Below, in pieces: positions 33,517-42,220 of a stretch of 64,000 nucleotides of DNA. The stretch is from Fistulifera solaris (taxonomy: Eukaryota; Bacillariophyta; Bacillariophyceae; Naviculales; Stauroneidaceae). A program made the position numbers and the translations under genes. Below the pieces are notes generated by a model. The model saw only the letters and a list, made by a program, of their open reading frames with translations, was not told where the DNA came from and searched no databases. Positions within the stretch are counted from its first letter, which is position 1. Each line of letters begins with the position of its first letter. Where the stretch lies: the NCBI GenBank assembly GCA_030295235.1, contig AP026131.1, positions 682,001 through 746,000 of the forward strand, written 5' to 3'.

Positions 33517-35570
33517 ATGAGGCTTCTGGCAACGAGGATATTGTTATCGCTCTTTTGTTATTGGAAAGTGCGATGGCCGCCGAGTGGACTGCGCCTTTCA
33601 ACAAGGACGAGGACAATTGCGAGGCAGAGAAGAGCGTAAACTCAGGTGGGGACTCCATGATGGTCTCTTTTACAATGTCGTCTTAGCTGCGGATTACATT
33701 TCTGTGCAAGGAGATATCTCCATTCAAGAATCATCGTCTTTGGATGATGGACTTCCGTATGTGGCATACCTTGACGCTGGCGACATACTCACATACCAAG
33801 CTGTTTTGCAAACAACTGGAAAATATAGCCTTAAACTGAGAATCGCAAGTCCTTTTGGTGAGGGTGGCATTCAACTGCGAAATCCCCAAAACGATTCTCA
33901 AATATACGCTTCCATTGATACGTTGCCCGCCTCGGGCGATTGGAATTCGTGGCAAACAGTGGAAGCGACATTCGAATCTGCTAAGCCTCAAGTTCGATCT
34001 CAATTTGGTCGTTGTTGAGGCAGGTTACAATCTGCTTTGGTTATCCCTGGAACTGCTCGAAGAAACCGATAGTACCGCAAAGCTATCAGAGCCTCCTGTC
34101 ACTGCCCCTGATGTTGAGCCCCCTCCAACAACTTCTCACATCAATAGCACCTGCATGGTGTCTTTGGGCGCTGATGAATACACGACAGCCGATGAAGGAG
34201 CGCGACTGTCACCCGAAAACAATACGTTGGAGCTAAATACTAGCTCGTGGGCTGTTTATAGCATTCAAGTTCCAGCGGATGGAAAGTATATATGGCAAAT
34301 GAGAATGACTCTCACTACTCCCACGGGCACCTTGAATCTGACGAATGCCGAAACCGAAGACCTTTATGCATCAATCAAAGAATCAACCCTTGATTCTTGG
34401 CGCGATATCAATGTTGTCCTTCTTATGGCAGCAGGAATGCATAATGTGAAGATCCATATTGTGGAAGGAACGTGGACACTATCCTCTGTATGCCTTGACG
34501 AAATCGATTTCGAGAATGTGCACTATCTTGAGTCCATAAACATCAACACTAGAGCTCCCACTATTTTTATTGAAGCCACCCCGACAGTAGCACCGATGGT
34601 ATCACTAAACGATCCGTCGACAGCCACCATGACACCAACAAGTTCGGCGAAAGCTGCAGCGACAGCAGCACCAACGGTATTACTAAATGATCCGTCGACA
34701 GTCACCATGGCACCAACAAGTTCGGCGCAAGCTGCAGCGACATCAGCACCGACTGTAACATCTTCACAGTCAAACAATTCAAAAACCATGACACCAACAA
34801 CCCCGACAGAAGCTGCACCCACATCAACACCAGTTGTAACATATTCCGAGTCGAGTAATGCAGGTATCATGAGTTCAGCGAGCCCGACAAAAGGTGCACC
34901 AAAAGCAAATCCAACATCGACGGCGTCGAGCTATACAGGCACTATGCCCCCAACGAGCCCCATCGAAGACCTACCAACAATGGCACCGGTCGTGGTGACT
35001 ATGAAATCAAGCATTACCAGCACCATGGCCCCCACCAGTTCGTTACAACTTTTCACAACAGCGCCATCGGTCGAAGCGCCGACACAAGCCATGAACAGCT
35101 CCCAGCCAGAGGCGCCCGCCGCTTCGTCGAATGACACGACCTCCTTAGAATCCCAGGAAATCGCCTTCCAATTTTCAGCCGACGAAGCATCTTCCATGTA
35201 CGGAGCTGTTTTAGAAGAGGCCAGTAGCGAGAATGCAGCTTGCATAACACAACTCGATGCGTTTGATTGGGTCCGTTATCCCATGTCGACAATCGTCGGG
35301 GGCAACTATACTATGGAAATTCGCGTATCCAGCGCTTCGGGAAAAGGCGCCTTTGACTTAATCGACTATGGCACGGGAATTACTTACACTTCGATGGAAA
35401 CAATTCCAGCCACAGGTGAGGGCAATTGGGAAACCGTCAGTATCAATGTCACTTTGCCGGAAGGCGACGTCCATTTGATGATCCGTGTACGTGAGGGCGG
35501 TTGGATGTATACGTGGATTCGGTTTAGCGAAAATTTAGCGCCCAAATATAATATCATCATCACAGGCTAG
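33517..35570 (+). CDS. Secreted CBM6-like domain protein 5, A-B-linker-C architecture (frame broken twice)
   Basis: ATG 33517 gives a signal peptide (MRLLATRILLSLF). The frame then shifts at the T4 run 33553-33556; with three Ts it continues as VIGKCDGRRVDCAFQ and on to the R-X-L motif RKL and domain A (RWGLHDGLFYNVVLAADY). A second frame change near 33975-33985 leads into the end of domain A (VVVEAGYNLLWLSLELL). Domain B (34140-34510) has the CMVSLGADEY start and SSVCLDEI end. A long Thr/Pro/Ala linker (34540-35155) contains a DNA tandem repeat, and domain C (35160-35560) ends GGWMYTWIRFSEN. The architecture matches gene 3. Both breaks are single-base, so the gene may be intact in the organism. 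Confidence 0.8.
34599..34765 (+). repeat. In-frame tandem repeat of about 84 bp in the gene 5 linker
   Basis: Two near-identical units encode (L)NDPST-TM-PTSSA-AAAT-APTV. The repeat keeps the reading frame and adds Thr/Pro/Ala-rich stalk. Confidence 0.75.
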
Positions 35571-36217
35571 CCTTTGTAATCTGTAAAGAGGCGCACATGA
35601 TTCGACACTCCATTGCAGTTACTGCCTGGTTTGAATCCGTATGCCGGAATGTTCGATAAAATAAGAAGTTTATTACAGCACCTGTGTTTTTCCACATTCT
35701 TTATGAAAGTGTGTCTGCCTCAGTTCATTCTTCATTTGTTGCTATTACCATGTATGAATTATGACACAAGAGAGAAAAGCTTTCGAGTTGCGATGAAACG
35801 CGAAACGCGGTGCTAAAAATAATTCGTCGTGATTGAAAGTCAGTCGGATCTGGACGACTCTACTGGACTCGCCTTCCGCCTACACTTGGGACTATAGTAG
35901 ACGGCATGACCCGCGACAAAAAAGGCCTAAATAGCTAAATAGTACGTAGAGGTCTAATAATGACAAATCGGAGCACAGAACTACTGTATACTTAATAATG
36001 TATGTAAGGTTGATACTTGTAGGTCCTGTCTTTGGCGTAAATAAGATAAACGGTACTGCGATGATTGAGTGGACTTCTCTATTTACCATGATCTTTGGGC
36101 CTAATCTACGATTATGCGTATGCGAAACGCGAAACGCTTCCGTCCTCCATCGAGACTCGAGACAACTCGACATTTTTCTCTTCATTTTTCACCGCACGCC
36201 ACAAAGAGACAATAATC
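35571..36217. other. Intergenic between CBM6-like genes 5 and 6
   Basis: About 0.65 kb; 3' flank of gene 5 and promoter/leader of gene 6. The frame of gene 6 is open upstream to 36095, but that part lacks any signal-peptide or domain similarity. Confidence 0.5.
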
Positions 36218-38350
36218 ATGAATAGCAAGAAAAATATGCAAGCAATCGCACGCCTTTTGCTGCTGGCTGCACTAATACCATCCTCTCAGGGCTCGACGCC
36301 ATTTCTACGGCGGCGTTTACAAGAGAGCGCTTGCCACTTTGGCTGCCTTGAACCAAGGGTCGCGTCGATCGCCGGAACGGCTTTTGTCTTGCAAAATGGA
36401 GGCATTGTGGATGAAATCGAGCATTTTATCACACTCCAAACCAGCGACTGGGTTGTGTATAGTGTGACAGTTCCCTCCGACGGTTTTTATTTGTTGCAAA
36501 CGCAGCTTTCTTTCGACAACGGGTCGTCGCTGAGCATATCCGATCCCCAATCATCCAAGCAGTACGCCACGATTAATGGGAATCCCACTCACACCAACAG
36601 TATCGTGTCCTTAAGATCAGGTACCCAGCAAGTAAGACTATATGCGGAACAGGGCCCGATACAAGTGAAATCTCTTCGTGTCGACATTATCGATTCCATG
36701 GACGAACATGGTTATCACGATCCGCCGTCCGACCAAAATTCTGAGACCGACGTTAGCAGTACCGATGGTGATTCGGAAACGGATGAAGGCACGCTTGATG
36801 AGCCACCATTACAGGCTAAGGAGGAGGTTGACGGCGACACAAGTGAGACGGAAAGTAACGATTTCGACGAAACCTCTATTGAGGTTGAGTCATCCCCAGT
36901 CACGGAAAATGAAGGCAACTCCAGCAATTCAACTAGTGCATCCAATTCCTCATCTACTGCTATTTCTTCCTTACAACTGAAACAACCTGCTATTGTTATG
37001 ATGACAGCTTCCAGCTACACATCGATGAACGGTATCGAACTTGATAACACGACCCACCATGGTCTTCCTCCTACGACGCCACTTGATGCGAATGATTCAA
37101 TTTTATATTCTGTGACAATACCGAGAGCTGGTATGTATGAAATGAAAATGAGTGTTCATAGTCTCGCTGGAGAAGGCTCGTTTGATGTTGTGGATGACGT
37201 TACGGGATTTTTGTACACCTCTGTCAGCGGTTTACCGACTGCATTAAATGCAACTAGTTGGGACACGGTATCAGCGGAGATAACTCTAGTGAGCGGGCCG
37301 CAGCAATTAAGAATCAACGTAACTGAAGGTGGATGGTCCTACACGTGGATAAGACTGACAGAAAGATTGGATCAAAATAGCTCGGGCACTACTGATCAAC
37401 CGTCAGATCAGACACAGTCCAACACCACGTCAGACCTGGCTCAACAGCCTCCAACGCCAGAGGATCCAGCACAAGCGGCGACACCAGCAGATCCAGCGCA
37501 AGTCGCAACACCAGCTGACCCTGCACAAGCTGCGACCCCAGCAAATCCAGCGCAAGCAGCAACACCAGCAGATCCAGCACAAGCGACAGCACCAGCTGAC
37601 CCGGCACAAGCTGCAACACCAGCAATTCCAGCGCAAGAGGCAACCCCGGCTGACCCAGCTCAAGCGGCAACCCCAGCAAATCCAGCGCAAGCAGCAACCC
37701 CGAGTGACCCTGCACAAGCGGCAACCCCAGAAAATCCAGCGCAAGCAGCAACCCCGGCTGACCCGGCTCAAGCGACAACACCAGCAAATCCAGCACAAGC
37801 AGCAACCCCGAGTGACCCTGCACAAGCGGCAACCCCAGCAAATCCAGCACAAGCGGCAACACCAGCGGACCCAGCGCAAGCAGCGAACCCAGCGGATCCA
37901 TCGGATCAGCCTTCGACTCCGTCGAGTTCAACAGAATTACAGTCCACGTCACTTGAACCAGATCCACTTTTAGCAAGCTGTGACGCTGTTATAGAGGCCG
38001 CAAAATATGACACGATGTCAGGTATCCAAGTACAAGGGTCAACTGAAAGCATGGACAACATTGGATGGTTGGATCCTGGAGATTGGGTGGAGTACTCTGT
38101 CTCCATTCCGTCAGCGGGCAGCTATACCATGGACTTCCGTGTCGCATCGCCCGAAGGCTGGGGAAGCTTTGATGTGCTCAATGGTGGCGCAGCACTGACA
38201 TCAATCCCAACTCTGCCAAAATCAAGCGGATGGCAAGACTGGAAGACCGTACCTCGTAAAGTTTCACTGTCATCGGGTCCTACCAATCTTCGTATCAACA
38301 TTTTGAATGGAGGTTTCAATTTAGTCTGGATATGCTTGACTCGCGCGTAA
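36218..38350 (+). CDS. Secreted CBM6-like domain protein 6, acidic linker and 9-residue repeats, intact
   Basis: ATG 36218 is preferred over 36095 because it begins the signal peptide (MQAIARLLLLAALIPSSQGS); the product is 710 residues. R-X-L motif RRL at 32-34. A B-type domain (about 44-161) has TSDWVVYSVTVPSDGFYLLQ. A strongly acidic Ser/Asp/Glu linker (about 161-257) is rich in SDGDSETDEG-like, casein-kinase-type phosphorylation contexts. Domain C1 (about 258-384) ends GGWSYTWIRL. Sixteen (D/N)PAQAATPA-type 9-residue repeats (about 415-558) lead to domain C2 (about 586-710), with WLDPGDWVEYSVSIPSAGSY and GGFNLVWICL. No enzyme domain. The acidic, phosphorylatable linker recalls silica-associated phosphoproteins of diatoms, but that role is inferred. 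Confidence 0.88.
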   Translation: MNSKKNMQAIARLLLLAALIPSSQGSTPFLRRRLQESACHFGCLEPRVASIAGTAFVLQNGGIVDEIEHFITLQTSDWVVYSVTVPSDGFYLLQTQLSFDNGSSLSISDPQSSKQYATINGNPTHTNSIVSLRSGTQQVRLYAEQGPIQVKSLRVDIIDSMDEHGYHDPPSDQNSETDVSSTDGDSETDEGTLDEPPLQAKEEVDGDTSETESNDFDETSIEVESSPVTENEGNSSNSTSASNSSSTAISSLQLKQPAIVMMTASSYTSMNGIELDNTTHHGLPPTTPLDANDSILYSVTIPRAGMYEMKMSVHSLAGEGSFDVVDDVTGFLYTSVSGLPTALNATSWDTVSAEITLVSGPQQLRINVTEGGWSYTWIRLTERLDQNSSGTTDQPSDQTQSNTTSDLAQQPPTPEDPAQAATPADPAQVATPADPAQAATPANPAQAATPADPAQATAPADPAQAATPAIPAQEATPADPAQAATPANPAQAATPSDPAQAATPENPAQAATPADPAQATTPANPAQAATPSDPAQAATPANPAQAATPADPAQAANPADPSDQPSTPSSSTELQSTSLEPDPLLASCDAVIEAAKYDTMSGIQVQGSTESMDNIGWLDPGDWVEYSVSIPSAGSYTMDFRVASPEGWGSFDVLNGGAALTSIPTLPKSSGWQDWKTVPRKVSLSSGPTNLRINILNGGFNLVWICLTRA
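37460..37891 (+). repeat. 27 bp tandem repeat, 16 units, coding
   Basis: Each unit encodes a variant of (A/S/E)(D/N)PAQAATP. Unit length is a multiple of three, so copy-number changes keep the frame of gene 6. Confidence 0.9.
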
Positions 38351-38480
38351 CATAAGCCAAGCTCTAAAATCACTGCGTTGAATCTTCATGTAATTATAAC
38401 TTGATGGGTGATTTGCGCTCGACTTTTTCACCGTAAAAAAGTGCATAGCGAATTCTACCACTCACACACAATAGCATGTT

Positions 38481-40919
38481 TTATCGCACTGCCGTGAAAC
38501 ACAACCAGGCTAAATTCCAGCCACCGTCGGATATACTGATGCGAAGCGTTTGTGGTCCAGCGGGAAGTATGACATCCGTTGCGTCGGTGTACCAACTTTG
38601 CCATCCACCCGACGGAGTCAGAGAATCGACTGAACCATACACTTGACTCATGTCTTGGGATGTCACTTGAAAGCTTCCGCCTCCATCGGGGGACGCGATA
38701 CGATAACTCATCCTATAGGTTCCTGCTGCCGGCAAATTGACGTCATACTCCAACCAGTCACCAGGGTCAAACCATCCCACATTCGTGAGTCCTTCTGTCG
38801 ATGCCTCCGAGTCGACGCCGGACATTGCGCGGTAATTGTTCGCGGGGATGACAACATCACATGAGCCCGCGTCGGAGGAAGGCGAAGAGGGATGGGAGGG
38901 AGCTGAAGGATCAGCAGGCGATGCTGGTAAGGCTGGGTTGGAGGGCGACGCGGGCAGAGCTGGGTTGGAGGGTGATGCTGGAAGAGCTGGGTTTGCGGGA
39001 GATGCCGGAAGAGCTGGGTCGGCAGGCTCTGCGGGCAAAGCAGGATTGGCGGGCCCTGTGGGCAAGGCCGGGTCAGAAGGCGCTGCCGGTGAACTGGGTA
39101 ATGCTGGTGCACTTGGATTTCCCGGAACACCTGAATCCGACGGCCCAGGAACGCCTGTTGTTGGCAAGCCAGGTGCACTAGGCTCTCCACTATCAGGGGG
39201 GACATTACCTCCGTTATTCGGGACGCCCGGTGCTCCAGCATTAAGCACTCCACTGTTAGGACTGCTTGGAGTTCCACTATTTGGCACTCCATTATTGGGA
39301 CCGCTAAGAGTTCCACTATTTGGCACTCCATTATCGGGGCCGCTCGGCAATCCATTATTCGGCGCACCGTTGTTTGGACCGCTCGGTAGTCCATTATTCG
39401 GTACACCCGGACCATTAGGAAATCCATTACTTGGAACACCATTGTTCGGTCCACTTGGAAATCCACTATTTGGCGTGCCGCTATTTGGAGTCGCACCAGG
39501 GTTCACATTACTTCCACTGCCTGTGCCTGCATTTGGATACGGTGCCGCGGGATAACCACCATTGCTTCCACCGCCTGTCCCAACATTTGGATACGGCATC
39601 GTGGGATAACCACCAACATTACTTCCACTACCTGCATTTTGATACGGTGCGGCGGGGTAGCCCCCGGTACTTCCACTACCATTTCCTCCATAATGATAAC
39701 CACCACCACTGTTGTAGATGTGATTGTGAACATGAATTTCGGGTTGTGTAAGTCCTCCACAACCGCAACCTCCGCCACAACCACAGCCTTCGCTAGAGCC
39801 CTGACTCGACTCCACGTCTTGTAAGCACAAAGACGCCAAGTTCCAACATCCGTTCAATACGCGCACTTGCAAGGTATGCGATCCTGCAGAAAGATCCATT
39901 ACCGTATTCACATTCGTCCACATTCGAGAGTCTCGAATTTTCTCCACTACGGCGTATTGTTGATTGGTTTCCATATCCCTTACTTCCAACGCTCCACCAC
40001 CCTGTGTATCCATAGCACTCAATTGAAGCATGTAGGGCCCATCGTACGGTGCCGTGATCGTATACGCGGCCCAGTCACTTTCATACAATTTGATAAAATC
40101 CGTGTTTTCCGTCACGTCGCTCCCATTCATCGAGATGTAATTAACCGCGGCCACCGATTCCAAGCACACGTCTTGTGGAATGGGCATTAGGGTCGAATTC
40201 TGTTCTAACAAAGTAGGCGCGGGTGTTGCCGAATTTTGTTCGGAAACAGTGGGCACGGTCGTGGATACATTATTCGGCTCCGGCAAAGTCGGCTCGGCGG
40301 TCGATGCATTTTGCAACGACGCATCGGGTAATGACGAAGTTGCGTTTTGCGATGGCGAATCCAGCGAGACGGAAGACTCTTCCAGTGATGGCGTATCGAG
40401 TTGCTGAAGTGAGAGCCATTGCAAATCCCATCCGGATTCGATCACTTCTATTTTCATCACCGATGTTCCTTCCGGTAGCGTAATATTTCTTGATACAACC
40501 GACCACTCATTCCAGTCTCCCGTCACGGGTAACTCATCAATCGTATCGTAAATTTCATCCGTCGCCATGTTCTTGACCGATAGTGACCCTTCTCCGTCAG
40601 GGCTAGCTACATACATTTGTAATTGATACACAGCAGTCGCCGGCAAATCGATGCGATACGCCACATAATCTCCAGGATCGAGTTGCCCCACAGTTCGTAA
40701 TCCTTCCAACGATGCCTCGTTGACGGTGACACCGTTCATGAGCGTGAAATCGGCCGCCGAGACGAGCGTGAAGAATTGATCATTGTGACTGCCGAGTGAT
40801 AGTCTTCGGTCACGACGATTTTTTGTCGAGAAATTCTCTCCTCGGGCTGCGGATGCCACAAGAGCGGCAGTTACTAGAGCACTGCAAAGCCATATTCGCA
40901 TTACGAAGCTTCTTGTCAT
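38481..40919 (-). CDS. Secreted CBM6-like domain protein 7, A-B-(Gly/His-rich)-C architecture, intact
   Basis: Single 812-residue ORF from ATG 40919 with a signal peptide (LCSALVTAALVASAARG). Basic residues lead to R-X-L (RRL at 38-40) and domain A (GSHNDQFFTLVSAADF). Domain B follows (about 245-370), then a Cys/Gly cluster (alternating Gly-Cys, about 376-387), a His-rich stretch HVHNHIYNSGGGYHYGG, Gly/Tyr/Pro repeats, a long PNNG-rich section and PALPASP repeats (about 600-675). Domain C (about 685-810) has FDPGDWLEYDVNLPAAGTY and ends GGWNLAWLCF. The Gly/His/Cys section could bind metal or assemble a matrix. It converges on gene 6 (131 bp between stops) and is divergent from the PP2C gene. 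Extracellular structural role inferred. Confidence 0.88.
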   Translation of the reverse strand: MTRSFVMRIWLCSALVTAALVASAARGENFSTKNRRDRRLSLGSHNDQFFTLVSAADFTLMNGVTVNEASLEGLRTVGQLDPGDYVAYRIDLPATAVYQLQMYVASPDGEGSLSVKNMATDEIYDTIDELPVTGDWNEWSVVSRNITLPEGTSVMKIEVIESGWDLQWLSLQQLDTPSLEESSVSLDSPSQNATSSLPDASLQNASTAEPTLPEPNNVSTTVPTVSEQNSATPAPTLLEQNSTLMPIPQDVCLESVAAVNYISMNGSDVTENTDFIKLYESDWAAYTITAPYDGPYMLQLSAMDTQGGGALEVRDMETNQQYAVVEKIRDSRMWTNVNTVMDLSAGSHTLQVRVLNGCWNLASLCLQDVESSQGSSEGCGCGGGCGCGGLTQPEIHVHNHIYNSGGGYHYGGNGSGSTGGYPAAPYQNAGSGSNVGGYPTMPYPNVGTGGGSNGGYPAAPYPNAGTGSGSNVNPGATPNSGTPNSGFPSGPNNGVPSNGFPNGPGVPNNGLPSGPNNGAPNNGLPSGPDNGVPNSGTLSGPNNGVPNSGTPSSPNSGVLNAGAPGVPNNGGNVPPDSGEPSAPGLPTTGVPGPSDSGVPGNPSAPALPSSPAAPSDPALPTGPANPALPAEPADPALPASPANPALPASPSNPALPASPSNPALPASPADPSAPSHPSSPSSDAGSCDVVIPANNYRAMSGVDSEASTEGLTNVGWFDPGDWLEYDVNLPAAGTYRMSYRIASPDGGGSFQVTSQDMSQVYGSVDSLTPSGGWQSWYTDATDVILPAGPQTLRISISDGGWNLAWLCFTAVR
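38895..39085 (-). repeat. 27 bp coding repeat (NPALPASPx) in gene 7
   Basis: About six or seven imperfect 9-residue units of the NPALPASPS type. The same unit length (27 bp) as the unrelated PAQAATP repeat in gene 6. Confidence 0.75.
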
Positions 40920-41258
40920 TGTTTCGGGTCTTTAATGTGCTTCTTTTCACTTGTTTGATGCAAGCAAAAGTTTCGGACAAAAGTTGCCTCCAATAGGCTT
41001 CTTCCGTTCAAGCAGGTTCAAGAAAGAATTTGGTGATGCATGACTGCTTTTTACTGTAGAGTCCGAAGAGACATAGGGCGTGATTGACAAAAATTGTGAC
41101 CGTGTTTCCGTTGCATCTGTCACACTCCTCTGTAAGGTAGTCTCGTTTCCCAGTAAAAGTACTCTCTGAAAACCGATCGGCAAACAACAAACCATAATAA
41201 ACGGCGGCACTCACTTTTCTCGCTTTCTCGCAAAATCGTTTGCTTGTTAACCAAGAAG

Positions 41259-42181
41259 ATGATGACACGAATAATAAGATTTCTTCTATTATCCACCATT
41301 GTATCAAGAGCAGCATCCTTTCAGGTTGGAGTCGCTGTCATTCCAGGAGTTGATTCGGAGCGTCCATCCAAAGTGTATCAAGATGCGTATTTTGTGAAAG
41401 AAATCACGACGACGACGGATGAGACGCAATTACTGGTGGGCGTCTTGGATGGACACGGCAAAGATGGGCACATTGTTTCGCAGTTTTGTGCCGAGCGATT
41501 GCCTTTAATCGTAGAAACGCCAAAGGGCCGCCTCCGGTGGATTTTCTCGAACAACTTTACACACTCGGTCGAGCCACTCGCGACAACAATTCGCTTCATC
41601 CGAAACACCAAATCTTGGTCGATGCGTTTCATCGCGTCCATTACGATGCGATGCAAAGTCCAACCTGCCCGGCCGGACGTAGTGGCACTACATGTGTGGT
41701 TTGCTGGATTGATTCAGATGAAGTGCACGTGGCATACGTAGGAGACTCGCGGGCCATTCTCATCGACGGGGATACCATTACGCCGTGGGCCACGGAAACG
41801 ACTGTGCGTCAACTACCGAAAGAAAAAGAACGCATTGACGCCAGTGAAGGTCGCATCGATGGAAATGGAAATGTATGGTACGGACCGATAGCCATTGCCA
41901 TGACGCGTGCACTGGGAGACGCTGCTATGTTGCGTGCCGGCATATTACCCACCCCCATCACGAAAACGTTCGCACGCAAGAAAGGGACCGTCTTGGTTCT
42001 AGCAACCGACGGTATTTGGGACCAATTGTCGAATGATCAAGTGGCGGAATTGGTAAAAAGCAACATGCCGAATACATCCTTGGCTGCCGACGCCATAAGC
42101 AAATGCTCAAGACAAAAATGGATAGGAGACTTCATCGAAGAAAAAGCAGATGATATTACATGCTTAGTGGTGACTTTGTGA
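41259..42181 (+). CDS. PP2C-family protein phosphatase, probably plastid-targeted (one-base break)
   Basis: First ATG at 41259. The leader (TRIIRFLLLSTIVSRAASF) is a signal peptide with Phe in an AASF context, an ASAF-like plastid motif. PP2C motifs are in order: VYQDAYFV, the metal-binding VGVLDGHG, SGTTCVVCWI, VAYVGDSRA, TRALGD, VLATDGIWD and ADDITCLVV, where DD replaces the usual DN. The frame changes at the G3 run 41525-41527; a fourth G restores ETPKGPPPVDFLEQLYTLGR. With this allowed for, all metal-coordinating Asp motifs are present, so an active Mn/Mg-dependent Ser/Thr phosphatase is likely. Divergent from CBM6-like gene 7 and convergent with MCM8 (39 bp between stops). Confidence 0.87.
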
Positions 42182-42220
42182 GTACATACAAGTGAGCTGA
42201 ATCTAATATGCCTTTGAGTT

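Noticed and set aside
37389-37976. 195-residue minus-strand ORF rich in Leu
   Set aside because: Antisense shadow of the 27 bp repeats in CBM6-like gene 6.
38836-39555. 239-residue plus-strand ORF rich in Gly/Leu/Ala
   Set aside because: Antisense shadow of the repeat region of CBM6-like protein 7.
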